Below the pieces are notes generated by a model. That model did no database searches and was not told the origin of the DNA. It was given only the letters and a program-made list of their open reading frames with translations. A program made the translations under genes and the position numbers. This document shows, piece by piece, positions 1 to 5,705 of a stretch of 5,942 nt of DNA. The stretch covers positions 42,120 to 48,061 of the forward strand of contig MGVN01000023.1 in assembly GCA_001800515.1 (NCBI GenBank). Reading direction: 5' to 3'. Positions within the stretch are counted from its first letter, which is position 1. Each line of letters opens with the position of its first letter. The stretch comes from Elusimicrobia bacterium RIFOXYB2_FULL_49_7. GTDB taxonomy: Bacteria; Fibrobacterota; OXYB2-FULL-49-7.

Positions 1-116
1 GGGAAGAGCATGGTTTCCAGCGTCGCAAAGGTCAATCTTTTCCCATCTGGATTCACCGTTGATAAAATATCAAACTTCCTATCAGTGTCTTCCTATCAGT
101 ATCAGTTAATGCTCAA
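1..116 (+). other. Leader region upstream of the transporter gene; unresolved short open frame
   Basis: This stretch is visibly more AT-rich than the genes that follow and holds the repeat elements listed separately. One forward frame is open from base 1 to a TGA at 121-123, which overlaps the transporter start by 7 bases. It could be the last 40 codons of an upstream gene, or a 37-codon short ORF from the ATG at base 10, which is preceded by a GGGAAG. Its codon third positions become AT-rich after about base 45, and its peptide resembles nothing I know. I therefore treat the region as leader or promoter DNA. A weak -10 candidate (TAAAAT, 63-68) is present without a good -35 element. Confidence 0.3.
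59..106 (+). repeat. Palindrome plus TATCAGT repeat cluster upstream of the transporter gene
   Basis: Bases 59-73 form a perfect inverted repeat, TTGATA-AAA-TATCAA, that overlaps the possible -10 element TAAAAT (63-68). Downstream, CTTCCTATCAGT occurs twice as a perfect 12-base direct repeat (75-86 and 89-100). A further TATCAGT lies at 100-106, giving three TATCAGT copies and a fourth TATCA within the palindrome. The cluster ends ten bases before the transporter start codon. Its position fits an operator for a repressor acting on the transporter-amidohydrolase unit. The repeats are seen directly; the operator role is inferred. Confidence 0.5.
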
Positions 117-1316
117 ATGCTGAAAAAGATTGCCTCCCTGGTCGGTCCGAGCGTCATCACGGCCTCGCTTGTGCTTGGGCCCGGGTCCGTGACCGTGGCC
201 ACGCTTTCGGGCGCGATGTTCGGTTATGACCTGCTTTTTGCGCTGGTCATTCTCTGGGCCTTCATGTGCACCTACACCTTTATGGCCGCCAAGGTGGGCG
301 TGCTTTCGGACAAGACCCTGCTCACGCTTGTGGCCGGTCAGTTCGGCCGGCCCGTTGCGGTCCTGCTCGGAGCCTCCGTCTTTCTCACCTGCTGTTTTTT
401 TCAGACCGGCGACGTCATCGGCGTCTCCACCTCGCTCGGCACGGTCTTCAACATGTCCGATACCCCTTTCAAAATAGGCTTCCCGCTCCTCTGCCTCGCG
501 CTTTATTTCTTTTCGCCCAACATCTATGTGTATGTGGAACGCATCATGCTTGCCATGATCCTGATGATGTTGGTTTCGTTCCTCGCAAACCTCTTCATGG
601 CCGGCTTTGATGTTGCGGCCATGGCAAAGGGATTCGTGCCCAAGCTGCCCACGGGTCCGCAGCTGGGACTGCTCACGGCCATGTCCGCGACCAACCTCGT
701 GGTAGCCGCGGCGTTTTACCAGTCCTATCTTGTGAAAGAAAAGGGGTGGACAAAGGAAAATTACCGGAAAATGATGAAGGACACGCTTCTTGGCATCACG
801 CTCCTGTTTGTCCTCGTGGGTATCATTACAATCACTTCGGCCGCGGTACTGCACCCGCGTGGCATTACGGTGCGCACTGCGGGGGACATGGCGGTGCAGC
901 TGGAGCCGCTCCTCGGGCCGTTTGCCAAGTATCTCTTCTGCTGCGGACTCTTTGCGGCCTCCTTCTCGTCGCTTGCTGTCAATGCACTTACCGGCGCCAC
1001 GTTGCTTTCGGACAGCCTTGGCAAAAGCTGCCGCATGGGCGCGGGCTGCGTCAAGGGGTTCGCCGCCACCATCATGCTCTTCGGGCTTGTCATGTCGCTC
1101 GTACTCGGCGGCACTCCGGTCAAGTCCATCACCCTGCTTCAGAAACTCACCCTGCTCACCGTGCCTTTGCTCGCTGTGACGCTTATTGTGGTGGCCAACC
1201 GACGCACGGTTCTGGGCGAACATAAGAACGGGCCCGCGCTCAATGTGATCGCGGGACTTGGTTTTCTCCTTATTTTGTATCTTTTCTATAATTTGCTCAA
1301 GTCCTTTTTCGTATGA
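117..1316 (+). CDS. Divergent NRAMP-family membrane transporter lacking the canonical metal-binding motifs
   Basis: This is a 399-residue polytopic inner-membrane protein with about eleven hydrophobic segments, matching the NRAMP (SLC11) branch of the LeuT fold. Family-typical stretches are the glycine-proline start of helix 1 (residues 8-34), the loop AAKVGVLSDKTLLTL (57-71) and the helix 8 region GLFAASFSSLAVNALTGATL (277-296). In true metal transporters helix 1 carries DPGN; here the position reads GPGS (21-24). The helix 6 MPH motif is replaced by NLVVAAAFYQSYLV (193-206). Both metal-ligating sites are therefore absent, so a manganese or iron uptake label would be unsafe. The ATG at 117 is the only sensible start, because the frame is closed upstream at 63-65 and no other start codon fits the family N-terminus. 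No Shine-Dalgarno sequence precedes it. Its stop overlaps the amidohydrolase start, so the two genes are probably co-expressed, and an organic substrate for the transporter is plausible. Family assignment is firm; substrate is unknown. Confidence 0.85.
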   Translation: MLKKIASLVGPSVITASLVLGPGSVTVATLSGAMFGYDLLFALVILWAFMCTYTFMAAKVGVLSDKTLLTLVAGQFGRPVAVLLGASVFLTCCFFQTGDVIGVSTSLGTVFNMSDTPFKIGFPLLCLALYFFSPNIYVYVERIMLAMILMMLVSFLANLFMAGFDVAAMAKGFVPKLPTGPQLGLLTAMSATNLVVAAAFYQSYLVKEKGWTKENYRKMMKDTLLGITLLFVLVGIITITSAAVLHPRGITVRTAGDMAVQLEPLLGPFAKYLFCCGLFAASFSSLAVNALTGATLLSDSLGKSCRMGAGCVKGFAATIMLFGLVMSLVLGGTPVKSITLLQKLTLLTVPLLAVTLIVVANRRTVLGEHKNGPALNVIAGLGFLLILYLFYNLLKSFFV

Positions 1317-2956
1317 AGATTTATTATAACGGGCGCATCGCGACCCTCGACAGCCTGAATTCCACGGCCACGGCCTTTGTCGTGGACAAGGGGGTGTTTT
1401 CAGCGGTTGGCAATTGTTCTGAATTGCTGGCACAGTTTCCAGCCGCTGAAAAGATTGATCTGCAAGGGCGCTGTGTCATCCCGGGCATTATCGAAGGCCA
1501 TTGCCATCCCATGCTCGCCTCCACTTCCGAACTCATGGATGAGATCCCCAACCTCCGCGAATTGCCCCAGCTCTTCGACTGGCTCCGGCGCGAGACAAAA
1601 CGGCTTCCCGCAGGCAGCTGGATTTACCATCCCATGTGCTTTCCCACCCGTTTCCGCGAGATGCGCCAACCCACTTTGGCCGAACTGGATGCGCTCTCCC
1701 CAGACCATCCGGTCCTGCTCAATGGTTCCTTTGCGGTCATGGTCAACAGCGCCGCGCTGAAGTGCGAACTCCTCGAGGATTTCAAAGGCTCCCCGGCGCT
1801 TGTGCGCGACCTCACGACCGGGCAGCCCACGGGGCTTATCCGGCTTTTCGGCGCCATCCTGATGAGGCGATTGCCCCGGCCACAGTACGCCCGGGAGCAG
1901 CGGCTCGAGGCGCTTTGTGCCATGCACCGGCGCTACCACGTGCAGGGAATCACCAGCGCCAACGAATCGTTGTACCGGCTCGAAGAGTTCGAGATCTACC
2001 GGGAACTGCATGACGCGGGACGGCTTACGCTCCGGACCTATCTCAACATCATGGCCGGGGAGCATAAAGGGAGAGAAACCGTGCAATCGCTCCTTGCGCC
2101 CCTTCCGTGGAAGACGCGGCAGGGTACGGAATTCCTTCGCATGGGGCCTTTCAAAATCTATCTCGACGGCGGCATTCTCACGGGCACCGCATTCCTTGAC
2201 GAGCCCTGGGGCCCGCGCGCCCTGGAGGTACTGGGGGGCGGCAGCCCGGAATTCCGCGGAACCATCAATTATACTCCCGATGAATTGTTCGAGGTGCTGG
2301 AAGCCGCAATCGATTCGGGCTTCACGCTCACCGCGCACGTGACCGGCGGCGGGGGAGTGACGCGCCTCCTGGACGCCTTTGAACGGCTCGACCGCACGCA
2401 CCCGGTGCGCAACCTGCGGCTTACGGTGCTGCACGGTAATTTCTTCACCCGCGCCAACCTCGAACGCTGCCTGCGCATGAATGTTTCACTCGACCTCCAG
2501 CCCGGCTGGCTCTATCTTGACACCGAGGCCATGCTCGATATCCTGGGCCCCGCGCGTATGGAATCCTTCCACCCCTGGCGTATGATGCAGGACATGGGGC
2601 TGCGCCTCTGCGCGGGCTCGGATCACATGGTCAAGTTTGACGCAAACGACAGCATGAACCCTTATAATCCTTTCCTCGGAATGGCGACCCTCATCACCCG
2701 GCGCACGCAGCGCGGGCTTGTTTTCCGGCCCGAACAGGCTCTCACCCGGCTCGAGGCGTTGCGCGCCTACACAGTCAACAACGCTTATAAGAGCGGGGAG
2801 GAGAAGGAGAAGGGGAGCATCGAACCCGGAAAGTACGCCGACTTTGCGGTGCTGGACCGTGATTATTTCAGCTGCCCGGAAAATGACATCGCCTCCATCC
2901 GGGTCTTGAAAACCGTGGTGGGCGGCCGTACCGTTTATTCACATAAGGAACCATGA
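1313..2956 (+). CDS. YtcJ-like metal-dependent amidohydrolase (Amidohydrolase_3 family)
   Basis: This 547-residue cytoplasmic enzyme belongs to the amidohydrolase superfamily, which hydrolyses C-N bonds in amides, lactams and related compounds with a metal centre in a TIM barrel. The N-terminal beta-sandwich strand (1-55) leads into VIPGIIEGHCHP, whose H63 and H65 form the HxH metal site. Other likely active-site residues are K281 (in KIYLDGGILTGTAF), H342 (TAHVTG), H374 (VLHG) and D437 (AGSDH). The C-terminal part returns to the sandwich with GSIEPGKYADFAVLD (501-515). All expected metal ligands are present and the length is normal for YtcJ/NfdA-type proteins, so the enzyme should be active. 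It starts in an ATGA overlap with the transporter stop and has no Shine-Dalgarno sequence of its own, which points to translational coupling. The substrate cannot be read from sequence; N-substituted formamide deformylase (NfdA) is a characterised relative in the same broad family. Confidence 0.9.
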   Translation: MKIYYNGRIATLDSLNSTATAFVVDKGVFSAVGNCSELLAQFPAAEKIDLQGRCVIPGIIEGHCHPMLASTSELMDEIPNLRELPQLFDWLRRETKRLPAGSWIYHPMCFPTRFREMRQPTLAELDALSPDHPVLLNGSFAVMVNSAALKCELLEDFKGSPALVRDLTTGQPTGLIRLFGAILMRRLPRPQYAREQRLEALCAMHRRYHVQGITSANESLYRLEEFEIYRELHDAGRLTLRTYLNIMAGEHKGRETVQSLLAPLPWKTRQGTEFLRMGPFKIYLDGGILTGTAFLDEPWGPRALEVLGGGSPEFRGTINYTPDELFEVLEAAIDSGFTLTAHVTGGGGVTRLLDAFERLDRTHPVRNLRLTVLHGNFFTRANLERCLRMNVSLDLQPGWLYLDTEAMLDILGPARMESFHPWRMMQDMGLRLCAGSDHMVKFDANDSMNPYNPFLGMATLITRRTQRGLVFRPEQALTRLEALRAYTVNNAYKSGEEKEKGSIEPGKYADFAVLDRDYFSCPENDIASIRVLKTVVGGRTVYSHKEP

Positions 2957-3118
2957 TGACCCACACGATCCTGCTTTGGGACCCTGTTCAACCTGGCCAT
3001 CATTGTAGAGCCCTTGCGCGCAGTGTGCAAGCGCGGTAAATCGGTCCGGCCCTGTCCCGGCTTTGCGGAAAACCATCCATCCTTGCTTCCCCTCAACCTT
3101 AAGTTTCGGGTCAATTGA
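2953..3118 (+). pseudogene. Possible frameshifted or decayed third cistron after the amidohydrolase
   Basis: An ATG at 2953 overlaps the amidohydrolase stop as ATGA, the same junction used between the first two genes. It opens a 28-codon frame (MMTHTILLWDPV...) that stops at 3037-3039. A second frame, open from 2960 to the TGA at 3116-3118, reads GTLFNLAIIVEPLRAVCKRG from 2978 and has GC-rich third codon positions like the real genes. Removing one base within the TTTGGG run at 2975-2980 would join the two into a peptide of about 54 residues starting with a hydrophobic segment (TILLWTLFNLAIIV) and then a basic stretch. This may be a broken gene start, a small membrane peptide hit by a sequencing error, or chance. 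I recognise no family. Confidence 0.3.
3013..3031 (+). other. Short hairpin without a T tract, downstream of the amidohydrolase gene
   Basis: CTTGCGCG and TGTGCAAG pair across a CAG loop to give an 8-bp stem that includes two G-U pairs. No run of T follows, so it is not a convincing intrinsic terminator. It lies inside the possible third cistron and could be incidental. It is the best hairpin near the end of the first transcription unit. Confidence 0.25.
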
Positions 3119-3429
3119 TAGGCGTTTTAATTTCCACCACTCCGTAAAACATGCTTACGGCCACCCATGGATAAGATAGACGGTGGTCTCTCTGAAATCA
3201 AGCAATAAAGAACACACATCTGGGCAATGGACGGGTTGTTTGTTGCAACGGAAAAAACGTTAGCGTCCGTCCGGGCAGGTGTTCCGGTATTAGTTCGAAA
3301 GAATATTCAGAAATAGCTCCTTATCGGAATCCGTGTCTGTCGAGTAGGCATAGATTACGTCTCCCACGCAAAGTCTGCTTTAAAACATGGAAACCTAAAA
3401 GATTACATTACAAGAAGTGGAGAAACTGT
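3119..3429. other. Non-coding gap between the two transcription units
   Basis: About 310 bases with no gene-length frame on either strand and a clear drop in GC relative to both neighbours. Minor structures visible are a hairpin with a 6-bp stem and 7-base loop (CCGTAA at 3142-3147 with TTACGG at 3155-3160) and small palindromes such as TCAATTGA at 3112-3119, which straddles the left edge, and GTTGCAAC at 3242-3249. A 13-codon ORF at 3167-3208 starts MDKI, like the oxidoreductase further on, but has no other support. I see no riboswitch, tRNA or mobile-element end here. The promoter of the second unit begins at the right edge. Confidence 0.5.
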
Positions 3430-3458
3430 TTGACATTTCCCTTCTTTTGGGATATATT
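3430..3458 (+). promoter_or_regulatory. Sigma70-type promoter of the regulator-oxidoreductase operon
   Basis: A perfect -35 hexamer TTGACA (3430-3435) is followed, after the optimal 17 bases, by TATATT (3453-3458). An overlapping TATTAT at 3455-3460 is an alternative -10. Transcription would be expected to start around 3464-3467, inside the CCGTTCGA repeats, giving a 5' leader of roughly 45 bases before the start codon at 3511. This is by far the strongest promoter match in the window. Confidence 0.75.
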
Positions 3459-3462
3459 ATAG

Positions 3463-3486
3463 CCGTTCGACCGTTCGACCGTTCGA
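3463..3486 (+). repeat. Three perfect tandem copies of CCGTTCGA, candidate operator
   Basis: CCGTTCGA occurs at 3463-3470, 3471-3478 and 3479-3486 with no gaps or mismatches. The last copy also forms one arm of an imperfect palindrome, GTTCGA-TTG-TCCAAC (3481-3495), with one mismatch between arms. The block begins four bases after the end of the -10 region and covers the expected transcription start, a typical place for a repressor site. Since the next gene encodes a DNA-binding regulator, autoregulation is the simplest reading. An 8-bp period is shorter than a DNA turn, so three dimers could not bind all copies on one face. The array could also be a simple tandem expansion. Confidence 0.55.
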
Positions 3487-3496
3487 TTGTCCAACG

Positions 3497-3503
3497 AAAA
3501 GGA
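3497..3503 (+). promoter_or_regulatory. Ribosome binding site that fixes the regulator start at 3511
   Basis: AAAAGGA lies 7 bases before the ATG at 3511. The frame can be extended upstream to a TTG at 3487, but that codon directly abuts the CCGTTCGA array and has no Shine-Dalgarno sequence. The ATG is therefore preferred. Confidence 0.7.
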
Positions 3504-3510
3504 AAAGGGA

Positions 3511-4596
3511 ATGACCACGGACCTGCTCAAATCCCCGGAACGAATCACCACCCAGCTTTCGGAGCGGTTCAAGAAGGAAATCGTATCGGGCAAATACCCG
3601 GCCGACCGGCCCATGCCCTCTTTTTCCGCCCTGGCCGAACGTTTTGGCATCAGCAAATCCACTATCCACGAGGCGTTCAAAGAACTGGCCCAAGAGGGGT
3701 TCCTCTTTATAAAACAGGGCAAGGGCGCCTTTGTAAACCCCAAAAAAATCCAGAAGCGAGGCGTGCTCAAACTCAAAGATGTGGCGGTCATTGCCTTTAA
3801 CGTCTTTTCACCCAATGATAATTACATGGTCCCCTTTCTCGAGGCCGTTCATCCGCTGGCCCTCGATAAAAAAATCAACCTTCATTATCAGTTCGTCCGC
3901 GGCATGTCGCTGTTGTCGCCGGAGAACAGCTTTCTTCGCGAGGCCATTGCCGAACGCCGTTATCAGGGGCTTCTCCTCGCCTCGCCTCTCGACACCGCGG
4001 ACCTGCGCTGGCTCCATTCGCTGCAAATACCCTTTGTGGCCGCCACCTCGCACTACAACCTCGCCATCCCGCAGGTGCTCATGGATAACGCGCTCGCGGC
4101 ACGGCTTGCCGGTGACGCGCTCGTGAAACGGGGTGCGCGCAGGTTTGCGGTCTTTACGGGCCCGGTCTCGTGGCAGCGGGAGAAAATCGTACCCTACGCG
4201 CGTGAAATCGTGGACGAATTTACCCTGCTGCAGGAGCGGTCGGGCCTTTCCATCGATTTCGTCAACTGCGAATATAATTATCAGGACGCCAAGGCCAAGG
4301 CACTCGCGGTCTGTTTTAACGGAAAGCCCTATGACGCCTATTTCTTCCAATCGGACGTCATTGCCAAAGGCGTGCTCGCGGCATTTCGCGAAAAAGGGGC
4401 GGATCCTTCAAAACTGCTGACCGTCAATTATTTCGATCACGAGGAATACATCGCAACCCTCAACATCCGCAAACCCCTGCACGAGCTGGGGAGCGAGTCC
4501 TTCCGCTTGCTCGAGGGCGTGCTCTCGGGCAAGGTCAAGTCCGAAACCATACGGTTGAAACCGGAACTCATATCAAAGGAGAAAGCGCATGGATAA
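3511..4596 (+). CDS. GntR-family transcriptional regulator with LacI-like sugar-binding domain
   Basis: This 361-residue cytoplasmic regulator is a two-domain hybrid. Residues 10-77 form a GntR-type winged helix: the Q/L-rich first helix, PADRPMPSFSALAERFGISK (30-49) with the recognition helix region STIHEAFKELAQEG (50-63), and a wing ending GKGAFVNP. From about residue 88 to the end it resembles the periplasmic-binding-protein-like effector domain of LacI/GalR and AraR-type repressors. Recognisable pieces are VLMDNALAARLAGDALVKRG (189-208), AVFTG (213-217) and QSDVIAKGVLAAFREKG (280-296). Such proteins usually dimerise and release DNA on binding a sugar or sugar derivative. It is the first gene after a strong promoter and overlaps the oxidoreductase by 8 bases, so it probably regulates its own operon through the CCGTTCGA block. 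Domain architecture is clear; effector and polarity (repressor or activator) are inferred. Confidence 0.88.
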   Translation: MTTDLLKSPERITTQLSERFKKEIVSGKYPADRPMPSFSALAERFGISKSTIHEAFKELAQEGFLFIKQGKGAFVNPKKIQKRGVLKLKDVAVIAFNVFSPNDNYMVPFLEAVHPLALDKKINLHYQFVRGMSLLSPENSFLREAIAERRYQGLLLASPLDTADLRWLHSLQIPFVAATSHYNLAIPQVLMDNALAARLAGDALVKRGARRFAVFTGPVSWQREKIVPYAREIVDEFTLLQERSGLSIDFVNCEYNYQDAKAKALAVCFNGKPYDAYFFQSDVIAKGVLAAFREKGADPSKLLTVNYFDHEEYIATLNIRKPLHELGSESFRLLEGVLSGKVKSETIRLKPELISKEKAHG

Positions 4597-5650
4597 GATC
4601 AGAGTGGGCATCGTGGGGTCCAAGTTTGCCGCGGACTTCCACTGCGATTCCTACGTCCGCAACGAGCACGTGGAACTTAAGGCTGTGGCCGCGCTCGATA
4701 ATCTCGAAGTCATTTCAAAAAAGTGGAACATTCCCCACACGTATGAAAAGTACCCGGACATGCTCAAACGCGACGACATCGATCTCGTCTCCGTATGCGT
4801 GCCCAACTTTCTCCATCATGACGTGGTGGTGGCCGCTTCCAATGCTGGCAAAGCCGTGGTTTGCGAAAAACCCCTGGCCACCACCGTAGAGGACGCGCGG
4901 CATATGATCGAAGTCTGTAAAAAGAACAAGACCCTGCTCATGTACGGTGAGGATTGGTGTTTTTGCCCGGCGCTCAAGCGAGCAGGCGAAATTGTGAAGG
5001 AAGGTTCCCTCGGCCGCATCCTTTATGTGAAGGCCAAAGAGGTCCACAATGGCACGCACTCGCCTTTTGCCAAGGATAAGAAGATGTGCGGAGGGGGCAG
5101 TTTTGTACACCTCGGCATTCATCCGGTGGGGTACCTCCTTTACCTGTTGGGTGATGAGGGCCGCAATCCGGTCGTTGAAGTGACCGGAAAAATGACGGGC
5201 GGCCTCGAAGAGAATTTCGTGCATAAGGGCAATGGCGGCGAGGACTTTGGCATGGGCATGATGCGCTTTAAAAACGGCGAGTTCGGTTTTGTGGAGGGCA
5301 ACTACATCACCGTGGGCGGCATGGACGACAAGGTCGAAATCTACGGGAGCGAAGGGTTGCTCAAGCTGGACCTCACTTTCGGTTCGCCCATGGACTGCTA
5401 TTCCCGCAAGGGCATTGGTTATGTCATTGAAAAGACAGATTTCACCAACGGCTGGACCAAACCTGCGGTGGATGAATTCTATAACTTGGGGTACGTACCC
5501 GAATTGGCCTACTTTGTGGACTGCGTTCGCAAGAACATCCAGCCTTTCTACGGCGTTGACGGCGCCGCGGGCCTGGCTTGCGTGGAGCTTATCCAGGCGT
5601 TCTATGAGTCGAATAAAACCGGAAAGACAATCTATGGGGAGTGGAAATAG
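4589..5650 (+). CDS. Gfo/Idh/MocA-family NAD(P)-dependent oxidoreductase
   Basis: This 353-residue cytoplasmic enzyme has the usual length and layout of the glucose-fructose oxidoreductase / inositol dehydrogenase family. Residues 1-120 form the Rossmann domain, with the dinucleotide loop GIVGSKFAADFH (7-18) and the hallmark CEKPLA (92-97) carrying catalytic-type lysine K94. The C-terminal substrate domain contains GGGSFVHLGIHPVGYLLYLLG (168-188). H178 matches the conserved active-site histidine, while H174 stands where many members have aspartate. Likely substrates are sugars, inositols or other polyols and their keto forms, oxidised or reduced at a hydroxyl. The ATG at 4589 has a strong AAAGGAG seven bases upstream and overlaps the regulator's stop by 8 bases, so the two are co-transcribed. 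Family is certain; the specific substrate is not readable, although the regulator's sugar-binding-like domain supports carbohydrate catabolism. Confidence 0.9.
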   Translation: MDKIRVGIVGSKFAADFHCDSYVRNEHVELKAVAALDNLEVISKKWNIPHTYEKYPDMLKRDDIDLVSVCVPNFLHHDVVVAASNAGKAVVCEKPLATTVEDARHMIEVCKKNKTLLMYGEDWCFCPALKRAGEIVKEGSLGRILYVKAKEVHNGTHSPFAKDKKMCGGGSFVHLGIHPVGYLLYLLGDEGRNPVVEVTGKMTGGLEENFVHKGNGGEDFGMGMMRFKNGEFGFVEGNYITVGGMDDKVEIYGSEGLLKLDLTFGSPMDCYSRKGIGYVIEKTDFTNGWTKPAVDEFYNLGYVPELAYFVDCVRKNIQPFYGVDGAAGLACVELIQAFYESNKTGKTIYGEWK

Positions 5651-5654
5651 GTGA

Positions 5655-5675
5655 CCCTCTCTTGCAAAGAGAGGG
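5655..5675 (+). other. Perfect intercistronic hairpin without a T tract
   Basis: CCCTCTCTT (5655-5663) and AAGAGAGGG (5667-5675) form a perfect 9-bp stem around a GCA loop, starting four bases after the oxidoreductase stop. The following bases are GGGCTTGGATT rather than a T run, so full intrinsic termination is unlikely. The hairpin more plausibly stabilises the upstream message or lowers expression of the next gene. An attenuating role is possible but inferred. Confidence 0.55.
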
Positions 5676-5705
5676 GGGCTTGGATTAACACAAAGAGGAG
5701 CCAGC

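Noticed and set aside
1..90. Minus-strand frame reading DILSTVNPDGKRLTFATLE, possible start of a divergent gene
   Set aside because: The peptide looks plausible, but there is no ATG before the short stretch and no well-spaced ribosome binding site. The sequence ends too soon to judge.
102..1433. 443-codon open frame on the minus strand opposite the transporter
   Set aside because: Its translation is rich in H, R, E and G with no hydrophobic core, typical of an antisense shadow of a GC-rich membrane-protein gene. The + strand frame has a clear family match.
1400..2434. 344-codon minus-strand frame inside the amidohydrolase
   Set aside because: It is a shadow of the amidohydrolase, which has complete catalytic motifs, and shows no recognisable domain.
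3167..3208. 13-codon ORF starting MDKI in the gap, similar to the first bases of the oxidoreductase
   Set aside because: Only about eleven bases match, with no ribosome binding site; likely coincidence.
3463..3486. CCGTTCGA copies as a CRISPR or attachment-site repeat
   Set aside because: The units are only 8 bp with no spacers, and no cas, integrase or recombinase gene is present.
3487..3510. TTG at 3487 as start of the GntR regulator
   Set aside because: It directly abuts the tandem repeat and lacks a Shine-Dalgarno sequence, while the ATG at 3511 has AAAAGGA at good spacing.
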